From assembly GCA_016223135.1 (NCBI GenBank), contig JACRPQ010000017.1:1-64000 (forward strand): a stretch of 64,000 nt of DNA, in the 5' to 3' direction. The notes below the pieces were generated by a model. The model was not told the DNA's origin and did no database searches. It saw only the letters and a program-made list of their open reading frames with translations. This DNA is from Chloroflexota bacterium (GTDB taxonomy: Bacteria > Chloroflexota > Anaerolineae > Anaerolineales > Villigracilaceae). The translations under genes were made by a program, and so were the position numbers. Of the stretch, positions 37,867 to 47,793 are shown in pieces (positions within the stretch are counted from its first letter, which is position 1; each line of letters starts with the position of its first letter).

Positions 37867-40670
37867 GTGTTAACTGCTCCTTTCGCTTCTTGAGCAATTT
37901 TTTTGAGACGCTCCACGCTGACCGGCTTGATGAGGATGTGGTCTGCCTTGTCGGGCAGGGATTTTGCCTTGATGAAATCTGCCGTAACGACCGCAATCAC
38001 GGCATCGGGGCATTTGGCGCGGAGGTCATGCAAGATGTTGGCGCCGGAGGCATAGGGGAGGTGCAGGTCGAGGAGAACCAGAGCGGGTTTTCTTGCGGTA
38101 ACGAGGGAGGGATACTGATTGCCGTTGATGTCCAGCGCGGCATCGAAACCAGCCTCCTGCAGGGCTATGGTGTAAATACGGGAAAGTGCAGGATCATCTT
38201 CAATAACAAGAGCATAGGGTTTGCTCATGACCGGTTCGCCAGAGGCAGCGAGGATGGGCAAAGTGACGGTGAATGTGCTGCCTTTTCCCACTTCGCTTTC
38301 GAGGGTGATCTGCCCGCCCATTAATTCTATCAAATGCTTGGCAATGGAAAGACCCAGCCCGGAGCCGCGGTTTTCGCGGGTGATGCGGTTATCCACCTGA
38401 CGGAAGGGTTCAAAGATGTACTCCTGCGCCTCTTTGGGAATGCCCGCACCGGTATCGCTGACCACAATTGCCCATTGTCCGGGCGCGGGGCAGGCGAGGC
38501 GTACGCGCACTTCGCCGCGCTCGGTAAATTTAATCGCATTCCCAACCAGGTTGATGAGGATTTGCTGCAGGCGGTGAACATCGCCGAAGAGCTTTTCGGG
38601 GAGATCAGGCGAATGTTCTGTAACAAATGACAAGCCCTTTTTGATTGCCTGCACCGAGAGGCTGGCGCTTGCCTGTTCGAGCAATTCAACGGGAGAGAAC
38701 CAGTCGTTTTGCAGTTTGATGGAACGGGCGGCAATTTCTGCCTCGTTCAGCAGGTCGTTGACCATTTGATTCAAGTAATGTGCGCTGTCAAGAATATTGG
38801 CGGCAGCTTCGTGCTGCTGGTCATTGAGAGCGCCAAAGGCATCTGCCTGCATGAGTTCGGCGTATCCCAATATGCCTCCCAGCGGCGTGCGCAGTTCGTG
38901 GCTGACGCGGGAGAGTAACTGGCTTTTGAAACGACTGGCTTCCAACGCCTCGTCGCGAGCTTCTTCCAGCGCGTGCTGCGCCTTTTTAAGCTCGGTAATA
39001 TCACGCGCAACCGCCTGAAAGCCGGTCACTACGCCATTGTGACGAATGATTTGAACATTTTGACCAATCCACACTTTGCGTCCATCGGCGGCAACGGCTT
39101 CAAATTCATAGTAAGTGTTAGGAATACCCTGGATAAATTGACGCCCATAGAAGTGCTGCAGTCGGGCGTGCCATTCGGGATGGGCTAATTCCAGGTAGTG
39201 ACGCCCTAACACTTCAGCCTCGCTATGGAAACCCATGAGATTGACAGCTACCGGATTGACATAGATGAAATGACCAAGCGCGTCGGTGCGATAGATAATG
39301 TCACTAGCGTTTTCGACAAGCTGGCGGAAGCGGGCTTCGTTCTCGCGCAGCTGCTCTTCCAATTCTTTTTGGGTGGTGATGTCCAATTTCACCGCCACAT
39401 AATGGGTGATTTTGCCGTTGGCGGAGACGGGGGCGATGGTTTGGAACTCCCAATAGAGGGAGCCGTCCTTCCGTCGGTTGTTCATCTCACCTTGCCAGAT
39501 CTGTCCGCTTTGGATGGTGCGCCACATTTCATCATAAAACTCTTTGGGATGTTTGCCCGATTTGAGGAGGCGCGGCGTTTGCCCGATGACTTCTTCGCGG
39601 GTGTAGCCCGTCATGCGCTCGAAGGTCGGGTTGACGTATTCAAAGACGCCCTGCGGATTAGTAATGGCGACGCCCGAAGCGGCATGCTCCACCGCCTGCT
39701 GTAATTTGCGAATTTCGGCTTCCTGGCGTTTGCGCTCGGTAATGTCCACCGAGTATTCGACCATTTGAGTCACTTCGCCGTGTTCGTCGAAGAGCGGGTA
39801 GCCGCGCACTTCGGCGTAATAGGTAGAGCCGTCGGGGCGGTAGTGGATATGTTCAGTTGCATAAGGTTGGCGCTCGATGCGGACGCGCTGGAGCGGGCAG
39901 GGGTGTTCGTCCCCGCCGCAGGGTTCGGAGCGGCGATGCGTAAGGGCATAGCAGGTGACGCGCTCTTCCAGCAGTCCCAGTTCGCGGGCGGCGCGGTTCG
40001 CCAGACGAATGCGGTAGTCTTTCACATCTATAACGTAAAAAGGCGATTGCACACCGTCAATCACGCTTTGCAAATATTCCTTCTGTTTCTGAAGGGCGGC
40101 AACCGCCTCCGCCCGCTGATGCTGGTCGCGTTCGCGCAGCCAAGTTCCCAACCCAAGCAAGACAGTTGCGGCGAGGTGAAGTTCCACGTTGGCACTCATC
40201 AATCCGACGCGGTAGCGCAGCCATTCCACCAGCCAGGTGGAAAGCATGTGCAGGACGGCAAAGATAATATACTGACGCAGGTCAAGCAGCAGGAATGCCA
40301 TCACCATGCCGAGCATCACCCATATTCCCATTGTAGCGCCCACTTCCATGCCTTCGCCCAAGGCAGTGTCGAGCAGGATGTCGAGTGTCCAGCCAAGCAG
40401 GGTGAGCCAGACGGCAGGGTGGACGAAGCCCCGTTTCGCTGCCAGGAACCCCGTCAGAGTCAGTGTTGTTCCGAACAGGATAATCAGCACTTTGATCAAT
40501 GAGACGGGAGCGGGCGGGGCGAGCAGGTGGGCAATCAGTTCAGGGATGAAGTAAAAGAACAGGGTCAAGCCGCTGACCACCATGGTCAGGCGGGCGCGGT
40601 ACCAGTCCGGCGAGTCTTCAGGCAGGGCGGGGGAAAAGATGCGATTGAAGAAGGATAAGAGAGAATTCAT
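37863..40670 (-). CDS. Hybrid sensor histidine kinase with membrane and PAS domains
   Basis: A 935-aa protein. N-terminal membrane segments (about 25-175, five or six helices) lead into three PAS-type modules: about 190-320, where a Cys-containing CGGDEHPCPLQRV may bind metal or haem, then 320-440 and 440-570. HisKA follows with the phospho-His in SRVSHELRTPLGG near 588, then HATPase with NAIKF, DTGAGI and GSGLGLSIAKHLI, and a C-terminal receiver with Asp in LVLLDLHLP near 866. All catalytic motifs are intact. The organisation suits a multistep relay to the receiver encoded next. The signal sensed is unknown. Confidence 0.93.
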   Translation of the reverse strand: MNSLLSFFNRIFSPALPEDSPDWYRARLTMVVSGLTLFFYFIPELIAHLLAPPAPVSLIKVLIILFGTTLTLTGFLAAKRGFVHPAVWLTLLGWTLDILLDTALGEGMEVGATMGIWVMLGMVMAFLLLDLRQYIIFAVLHMLSTWLVEWLRYRVGLMSANVELHLAATVLLGLGTWLRERDQHQRAEAVAALQKQKEYLQSVIDGVQSPFYVIDVKDYRIRLANRAARELGLLEERVTCYALTHRRSEPCGGDEHPCPLQRVRIERQPYATEHIHYRPDGSTYYAEVRGYPLFDEHGEVTQMVEYSVDITERKRQEAEIRKLQQAVEHAASGVAITNPQGVFEYVNPTFERMTGYTREEVIGQTPRLLKSGKHPKEFYDEMWRTIQSGQIWQGEMNNRRKDGSLYWEFQTIAPVSANGKITHYVAVKLDITTQKELEEQLRENEARFRQLVENASDIIYRTDALGHFIYVNPVAVNLMGFHSEAEVLGRHYLELAHPEWHARLQHFYGRQFIQGIPNTYYEFEAVAADGRKVWIGQNVQIIRHNGVVTGFQAVARDITELKKAQHALEEARDEALEASRFKSQLLSRVSHELRTPLGGILGYAELMQADAFGALNDQQHEAAANILDSAHYLNQMVNDLLNEAEIAARSIKLQNDWFSPVELLEQASASLSVQAIKKGLSFVTEHSPDLPEKLFGDVHRLQQILINLVGNAIKFTERGEVRVRLACPAPGQWAIVVSDTGAGIPKEAQEYIFEPFRQVDNRITRENRGSGLGLSIAKHLIELMGGQITLESEVGKGSTFTVTLPILAASGEPVMSKPYALVIEDDPALSRIYTIALQEAGFDAALDINGNQYPSLVTARKPALVLLDLHLPYASGANILHDLRAKCPDAVIAVVTADFIKAKSLPDKADHILIKPVSVERLKKIAQEAKGAVNT

Positions 40671-40780
40671 GAAGGGAAATTATATGCGCTTTGGCGCATT
40701 GAAAGATTACAATCCACTAACGTTGCTATTCAGGCGAGGGATTCGTTGCCGCCCAAAGGACTCCTTCTCCCAGAACAAAC

Positions 40781-40837
40781 ATCCCGAAGGTTGAGACCCT
40801 TCACTCCGTTCAGGGCGAACCTTCGGGACGTTTTTTT
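40781..40837. terminator. CCGAAGG-family terminator between ettA and the sensor kinase
   Basis: ATCCCGAAGGTT (40781-40792) and AACCTTCGGGA (40818-40828), loop containing TTCACTCCGTTCAGGGC, then TTTTTTT at 40831-40837. It probably works in both directions. Confidence 0.85.
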
Positions 40838-40935
40838 ATCGTTTCAACGTTCCACACATTATCGCTTTGTAATCGTACTAGTTGCCGTCTCATGTACCGC
40901 GACATTCATGCCGCCTTTGCGAGATAAATCTCGCG

Positions 40936-42609
<1,674 letters not shown>

Positions 42610-42610
42610 G

Positions 42611-42650
42611 GGTGTTGGTAATTGGTAATTGGCGATTGGTAATTGGGGCG
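42611..42650. repeat. AATTGGTAATTGG tandem repeat upstream of ettA
   Basis: GTAATTGGTAATTGGCGATT, then GGTAATTGGGG; the same word family as in the aromatic cluster, in the opposite orientation. Confidence 0.7.
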
Positions 42651-42657
42651 TATTGTA

Positions 42658-43193
42658 TCAGAGTGCGGAAAGTTTCTTTGCGAAGACAGAAAATTCTTTT
42701 TCTTTTCCTTCAACTTTTGACCAGCGTTTGATCTCCTTCACATCCACGGGATTGTTTTGGGCAACCAACACAGCCTGCTCCAGCCCTTGCAGGTCATTCC
42801 AAAAATAGAAGGCGCACAACCTGTCTTTGACGCAATCGGTGGGGGATAGAATCTTCAGCGTTCCCGTAGACAACGTAAACTCGCTGATATCCTTCACTGG
42901 CTCTTCGCCTACTGAAAGCGGACCGTCGGGAAATTCCACAAAGAATGCCGTTTCGGGGTGGATGAAATAACGTCCCTGCTCGTGAAAGCCCAATTTCTCC
43001 ATTACCGTTTTGATTTTGCTCCGTTTGGCGAAATTGGCATTGATCAAATCCAAATCTTTTGAGACGTATTTGTCGCCGCTGTAAAAGGAAACCGCGCTGC
43101 CGCCTGAAAGAACAACATGGATTCCGTCACCTGCAAAGCGTCTTGAATATATGCCGCCAGTTCCGCCTGACTCATGTTTTTGAGGCGCTTCAT
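42658..43193 (-). pseudogene. AbiEii-like nucleotidyltransferase gene with a frameshift
   Basis: From the ATG at 43193 (overlapping the upstream stop as ATGA) the frame reads MKRLKNMSQAELAAYIQDAL and then shifts. The next frame continues GDGIHVVLSGGSAVSFYSG, then DKYVSKDLDLINANFAK and runs open to 42658. LSGGSAV and SKDLDL are the nucleotidyltransferase core (GGS...D.D). One missing G in the run TTTGCAGG (about 43145) would restore an approximately 178-aa protein. It is either a real disruption or an assembly error. Family members of this type pair with a winged-helix protein as candidate toxin-antitoxin modules, as here. Confidence 0.7.
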
Positions 43194-43519
43194 AATTCCT
43201 TGCCCCGTGACCGCGGTCTACGGCGATTCATGATCAATTCTTCCTGCTCTTTCGCAGGATAAAAAGAAAGCGCCTTTTCCAGCAGGGACTTCAACTCATT
43301 CAAAAACGGGTAGCGGGGATTGAACTGGTAGGGACGCGTCCGCCCGATTGCGCGGCTGACCAGCACGCCGCCCGCTTCGAATTTGTCCATTTGGTTTTGA
43401 ATGGACTTCAAATCCGTCTTGAAGAAACGCGCAATCTCACGTGGATATCCCTCCCCGCGCGCAAAGATATAAATCAGGACTCGTTCCGCGTTTTTTGAGC
43501 CGAGCAGAACCTCGATCAT
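43190..43519 (-). CDS. Winged-helix regulator paired with nucleotidyltransferase
   Basis: A 109-aa DNA-binding protein. A helix-turn-helix is seen in YPREIARFFKTDLKSIQNQM (25-44), followed by a wing-like stretch GVLVSRAIGRTRPYQFNPRY. It resembles ArsR-like regulators commonly encoded before AbiEii-type nucleotidyltransferases and likely autoregulates the pair. Its TGA overlaps the ATG of the next gene. The C-terminal tail is strongly basic. Confidence 0.75.
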   Translation of the reverse strand: MIEVLLGSKNAERVLIYIFARGEGYPREIARFFKTDLKSIQNQMDKFEAGGVLVSRAIGRTRPYQFNPRYPFLNELKSLLEKALSFYPAKEQEELIMNRRRPRSRGKEL

Positions 43520-43943
43520 TGGAGAACCTCACCTTAGGCGACGGTTATTGTCCGTCTTGTGACGTATACTTTCCGTCATTATATCACAAGGCAAAAAACG
43601 CTTTGTCCATGGAGTAGATAATTTATGGGGTTTTGTCGGATATGGTCAGTGGAGATTGGGGCATATTGAATTAAAGAGTGGGAAAGGATGAATGATGAAG
43701 GATGAACTTTTTGACCATCCTCGACTTCGTTCAGGGCACAAAGAGCGCGAAGAACGGGGATGATTTTTTGGGGAAGATGAAATACCCGCTTCGTTTTTAA
43801 CTGGAGGTTGGTTCGATTTCGAGGGGCGTTATGCCGTGCTGTTAGCCTGCATGGGGTGGTAGACGTAAAGAGTAATACATTTTTAATCTTGACTTACTAT
43901 TTGAATTGATGTAGTATATCAGCAATTGAAGGAGATATTTAAA
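43520..43943. other. Intergenic region between the two accessory pairs
   Basis: No gene seen. On the minus strand TATAAT at 43583-43578 is a likely -10 for the winged-helix gene. It lies within an inverted pair CTTGTGA (43555-43561) / TCACAAG (43584-43590), with further GACGG/CCGTC words, a plausible operator. CTCGACTTCGTTCAGGG at 43723 belongs to the repeat word found inside aroA. The right end holds the vapBC promoter. Confidence 0.5.
43889..43917 (+). promoter_or_regulatory. vapBC promoter and likely operator
   Basis: TTGACT (43889-43894), 17-base spacer, TAGTAT (43912-43917). TACTA (43895-43899) and TAGTA (43912-43916) form an inverted pair across the spacer, fitting autoregulation by the antitoxin-toxin complex. 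Confidence 0.7.
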
Positions 43944-44174
43944 ATGGAAACTTACGCAACCGTAAAAGGTCAAATTGTCATTCCTGCGGCGTTACGGAGA
44001 AAATACGGGATTAAGAACGGCACAAAAATCATCGTCACGGATACTGGCGATGCGATTGTTTTGAAACCTGTGACGGAACAGTATCTCAGGAGCCTGCAAG
44101 GCTCGCTCAAAGGCAAAGGCGGGCTAAAAACATTGATGAATGAACGTCAAAAAGACAAGGAAAGGGAAAAGTAA
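43944..44174 (+). CDS. vapB: AbrB/SpoVT-type antitoxin of a VapBC pair
   Basis: A 76-aa protein with a swapped-hairpin AbrB DNA-binding domain: ATVKGQIVIPAALRRKYGI (4-22), then GTKIIVTDTGDAIVLKP. The charged C-terminal tail is the usual toxin-binding region. AAGGAGA at 43929 selects ATG 43944; an upstream in-frame start at 43926 has no ribosome binding site. Two bases separate it from vapC. Confidence 0.88.
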   Translation: METYATVKGQIVIPAALRRKYGIKNGTKIIVTDTGDAIVLKPVTEQYLRSLQGSLKGKGGLKTLMNERQKDKEREK

Positions 44175-44176
44175 AC

Positions 44177-44575
44177 ATGGCAGCCAAAGTCCTTGACTCG
44201 TATGCCTTGCTGGCTTTCTTTGAAGACGAGCCAGGCGCGGACTTCGTGAGGGGGCTGATTCACAAAGCCGTGGAAGGTGATGTAACCTTGCTGATGACCG
44301 TCGTCAATTTGGGGGAGGTTTGGTATGCCATTGCCCGCAATACCTCCCCTGAAATTGCAGATCAGTACATTCATGAAATCAAGGGCATGGGCATTGAAAT
44401 TGTGGAAGCGGATTGGAATTTGACCCGTCAAGCCGCTGTGTTCAAGGCGAATGGGAATATTTCATACGCCGATTGTTTTGCGGCGGCATTGGCGAAGTTG
44501 AAGAAGGCGGAGTTGGTGACAGGGGATAAGGAATTCAAGCCGCTGGAAGGCGAGATTAAGATTGTGTGGGTATAA
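44177..44575 (+). CDS. vapC: PIN-domain ribonuclease toxin
   Basis: A 132-aa PIN protein. Acidic residues fall where metal ligands are expected: Asp7 in KVLDSYALLAFF, Glu near 47 in VVNLGEVWYA, and Asp near 98 and 116 in SYADCFAAALA and LVTGDKEF. VapC toxins cleave tRNA or rRNA when freed from VapB. It follows the antitoxin gene by two bases and ends in a region without genes before the HerA operon. Confidence 0.88.
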   Translation: MAAKVLDSYALLAFFEDEPGADFVRGLIHKAVEGDVTLLMTVVNLGEVWYAIARNTSPEIADQYIHEIKGMGIEIVEADWNLTRQAAVFKANGNISYADCFAAALAKLKKAELVTGDKEFKPLEGEIKIVWV

Positions 44576-44692
44576 GGATTAGACAGACGTGGGGTAGATG
44601 ACGAGGGATGTGGAGGACATGATGATTGGAGATTGACTGGCTTATTTATCAAGATCTAAAAATTGATAAGACGCCAATCGCAACCAATGGGA

Positions 44693-46468
44693 TTAGAGCA
44701 TTTTTCCTTGTGTTATCAAACCGTTTGATTTGATAAACTCATCTACGCTACTAAAAGCGTTGAGAAACAAAGGGGTCCCTGCAAACGAGAGCGGCGAAAC
44801 GGGTCCAATGGTCATAAAGGAATACTCTCGGCTGGTTATGTCGAAAGATGAATGTGGGTCGCGGAACTGTTGATAGAGTTTCAAATATTCTCCTTTGCCT
44901 CCTACCAACTCCTGCAATTTTCTGAACTCCGTTCCCATGCTCAAGCCAAAACCAAAGAACGAAATACGCAATTGCTGGACAATTTCGTTATCCAGACTTG
45001 ACAGAGTTTGACTTAAGAACATCCACCCCAAGCCATATTTGCGCGTAGTGCGAACAGCGTCTACTAAATTGCGCTTGATACGCTGCTTGCGCTCGTTATT
45101 GTCGCGTTCTTGCGGCGCGAAACGATGGGCTTCGTCCAATACAACAAGAGTATTGAGGCTTTTTTCTCCCTGATAGGCGTCTTCAGCCTCTCGGATTAGA
45201 ACGCCCAAGAAAGCGTCTATCAGGAGTGGTTTAATTTTTTCATCCCACACCCCTGTTGAAATTCCACTTGGTCGTTTGGAAAGGTCAACTACAATGACAG
45301 GGCGGCTATTGTTGTTGAAAGTGGTTAGAGCCTTCTTGACAATTGCCTCGATTGAACTTTTACCGCCTGTTTCGGCGAAGAATTTTGCGACATTATGCCA
45401 TTTCTCTTTAACAGCTACATACTGACCGTCCCTCGATTTTTGAATTGTCTCTTGGATAAATCCTTGTACTCGTTCAATTCCCGCTCCACCGCTGTAAATG
45501 CGATGAACGTTTTGGTGCAAGTGAGACAATGCCGAAAGTAGCGCCTCATCATCAATCGCTGATAATTTATGTTTTCTGCTCTCGCGAAAATAGTCGGTTA
45601 AGTACGCGGCAGCAATATTTTGGTAATCAGCCGCTTTGATACCTAAATCAAAAAAGAATCCAAATTCAGTTAGCAATTCGGTGAATAGCTCCCACGAGTC
45701 CAACCTAAACTTGTCCAAGTTGTAAACTTCGACAGTTCTACCTATTCCTTTAATTAATGCAGAGTGCAAAATTCGTCCCATCGTAGGAGTGGGCTGAGTA
45801 CTTTGCAAATCGAGGGAGAATTCCCCTTGTGGATCTAGAACAAACAATCCCATCTTTTTATGGCGCATATAAGCCAGCAGAATCATCTTCGCCAACACAG
45901 ATTTACCAGAGCCAGTTTTGCCAAAGATACCAAGATGATAGGCTTCCCCTGCTCCGTCTTGACCGCTATCAAAATGTTTGAACCATAGCGGCAATTTTGG
46001 CTTGGAGCCGTACACATGACCAAGATAGAACAACTGTGATTGATAGGGCGAGAGTAATTCTTTCAGAATGTCATCGTCGGCAAGATAAATTGGCGTGCCA
46101 GTAGCAGGGACAGTACCGAGAATGCTGGGATGATAGTTGCCGTTCTCGTTAGCAAACACCGCGCTGATTATCATCTGCCCCTGATGTGTATCCTGTCGTT
46201 CGCTAATGGAATCAACTCGCCCGCGTTGACGAATCAGGCTTCGCATGGTTGGGTCTTCATGCCAGATGTTACGCAGGGTAATTTCGGTAATTTGACCCAG
46301 CGCGTAATTTGTGTAAGCCTCCTGGCTATATGGGAAAAAGGCTAATTCACCAACCAGTTTTTTGTTCACTGCGCTTGCCATAATGTCGAGTGCAAGTTCG
46401 TTAGTTGAGGAGGGAGACCCAATCACGCCGATTCGCTCGGCTTTGGCGACAAGTTGCTCCAGTGCCAT
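44693..46468 (-). CDS. herA: HerA-like DNA translocase ATPase
   Basis: A 591-aa FtsK/HerA-superfamily ATPase. The N-terminal HAS-like barrel covers about 1-150; Walker A IFGKTGSGKSVLAK is at 181-194, an internal FVLDPQGEFS at about 210-220, Walker B VVLDEAHRFAP near 444-454, and an arginine-finger candidate in DAVRTTRKYG. It is expected to form a hexameric ring pumping or unwinding DNA together with NurA. It is the last gene of the four-gene operon, three bases after nurA. Codon use is AT-richer than in the flanking housekeeping genes, suggesting transfer. Confidence 0.9.
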   Translation of the reverse strand: MALEQLVAKAERIGVIGSPSSTNELALDIMASAVNKKLVGELAFFPYSQEAYTNYALGQITEITLRNIWHEDPTMRSLIRQRGRVDSISERQDTHQGQMIISAVFANENGNYHPSILGTVPATGTPIYLADDDILKELLSPYQSQLFYLGHVYGSKPKLPLWFKHFDSGQDGAGEAYHLGIFGKTGSGKSVLAKMILLAYMRHKKMGLFVLDPQGEFSLDLQSTQPTPTMGRILHSALIKGIGRTVEVYNLDKFRLDSWELFTELLTEFGFFFDLGIKAADYQNIAAAYLTDYFRESRKHKLSAIDDEALLSALSHLHQNVHRIYSGGAGIERVQGFIQETIQKSRDGQYVAVKEKWHNVAKFFAETGGKSSIEAIVKKALTTFNNNSRPVIVVDLSKRPSGISTGVWDEKIKPLLIDAFLGVLIREAEDAYQGEKSLNTLVVLDEAHRFAPQERDNNERKQRIKRNLVDAVRTTRKYGLGWMFLSQTLSSLDNEIVQQLRISFFGFGLSMGTEFRKLQELVGGKGEYLKLYQQFRDPHSSFDITSREYSFMTIGPVSPLSFAGTPLFLNAFSSVDEFIKSNGLITQGKML

Positions 46469-46471
46469 GTC

Positions 46472-47620
46472 TTATGCTCCTGTTTCTGTACGATATCCAT
46501 GCAGACTCATGAAAACTTCGCCAATATCGCCATCGTAGTTTTCGGCCAAGTTTTGGCTGGCAATTTGACGAAAAACGGGAATAGAACGCGCCAGATGTTT
46601 TACCATGCGGTCAGCCATATAAAGCGGGAACGGTTCCATGATGGCAGTTGCCTGGCATTGATGTTCAATACCTTTGAGAACAATGCTCAGACGGGATGGG
46701 TTGTCTGCAATTGATTGTGCCAATTCCAGCCGCAACGCTGGCCACCACTGGACAGGACGATAGTAGATAACTTTAACCCCATTTAAAAGTTTAATGATTT
46801 CATCTACCACCTTTTTTGCTTGTTCCTTGTTTTCCTTGAGGGCAGAAATGTTGATATGCCATGGGGTTTCAGGAGCAGTTAAAGGCATAGGATGGGTATA
46901 TTCGCCAGGCTCCATGACAAGACTCAAGATTCCCCGGTCTTCATAGGCGCTATGCCAACCAGCCAATTCGCCAATCTCGCGTCTGGTTGTATACTTTGGC
47001 ATTGCTACCCAAAAATGATCGGAACGTGTGGATTGTAAAATTGTACGATAAGACTCTAAATAAGCAAGGGCGGTCTCGAGTAAATATTTGCTAACGCGTA
47101 AATAAGGCGCTTCGGCTATTTTGCTTAACGCCTGGTTAAAAAAGATAGTCGGTGTAGTTAGGGAGCCGTCCAAAAAGACCACCTCATGAGGAGCGTCTTT
47201 TGCAAGTTGCATTTCATTGCCCGCCATAATACCTTGTAATACTGAGCCAGTATCGGCATGATGGATTTCTGTATTGACATAAACTAAATGACGTGGCTCA
47301 GGCCAATAACGCGCCTCGGATGGTGGTGTCAAGCCCTCGACGGCCACTGCGCCAACTGCCACTAAATCTAACGCAAGTAGACGTTCAATCGCCATGCTTC
47401 CATCTACGCCGCATGTTGTAGGAGCGTTGACAAAAGGGAGGGCAATTTGCTTGTGGATTAAATTTTTTTGGAATAGTTCGCTTCGCCAAGTTTCTTTCTT
47501 GGTTTTTAAATCACCAAAAGCGGAAAGCAATCTCTGGCTAACATCTTTCGTTTGTATTAGCACTTCATCTACCAGCGCGGCAGGCAATTCGGCAAAGGGT
47601 GTATTATTTACTTCGGGCAT
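46472..47620 (-). CDS. nurA: NurA-domain nuclease
   Basis: A 382-aa protein with NurA landmarks: GVDGSMAIERL (71-81) with the metal-binding Asp73, VVFLDGSL near 148-155 with a second acidic site, and a C-terminal YYRPVQWWPALRLELAQS block typical of the family. NurA is an RNase H-like 5'-3' exonuclease/endonuclease that works with HerA in DNA-end processing. It lies directly upstream of herA, with start eight bases after the small ORF. In bacteria HerA paired with a nuclease is often part of phage-defence operons, which fits its neighbours. Confidence 0.88.
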   Translation of the reverse strand: MPEVNNTPFAELPAALVDEVLIQTKDVSQRLLSAFGDLKTKKETWRSELFQKNLIHKQIALPFVNAPTTCGVDGSMAIERLLALDLVAVGAVAVEGLTPPSEARYWPEPRHLVYVNTEIHHADTGSVLQGIMAGNEMQLAKDAPHEVVFLDGSLTTPTIFFNQALSKIAEAPYLRVSKYLLETALAYLESYRTILQSTRSDHFWVAMPKYTTRREIGELAGWHSAYEDRGILSLVMEPGEYTHPMPLTAPETPWHINISALKENKEQAKKVVDEIIKLLNGVKVIYYRPVQWWPALRLELAQSIADNPSRLSIVLKGIEHQCQATAIMEPFPLYMADRMVKHLARSIPVFRQIASQNLAENYDGDIGEVFMSLHGYRTETGA

Positions 47621-47628
47621 AGTCAGTT

Positions 47629-47793
47629 TTAATTAAAGGTCATGAAATCTTTGAGAATTTCTTTTTTATTCCAAGAGCACCAACCGTTTACACTATTCAA
47701 AACGCGATAAATGGTAACGTTTTCTCCGATATGCAATGCAAGCAAATCCGCCAACGGTAAATTTTTGGAAAATGATTGAACGAGAAACATCAT
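47629..47793 (-). CDS. 54-aa protein between druA-like and nurA
   Basis: A small frame that starts with ATG overlapping the DUF4338 stop (AAAATGATG), begins MMFLVQSFSKNLPLADLLAL and ends in TAA at 47629, eight bases before the nurA ATG. Middle residues include HIGENVTIYRVLNS; the C-terminal part has SWNKKEILKDF. No family was recognised, but the overlap and the short spacers on both sides indicate a genuine operon member. It could be a small regulatory or adaptor subunit. Confidence 0.65.
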   Translation of the reverse strand: MMFLVQSFSKNLPLADLLALHIGENVTIYRVLNSVNGWCSWNKKEILKDFMTFN

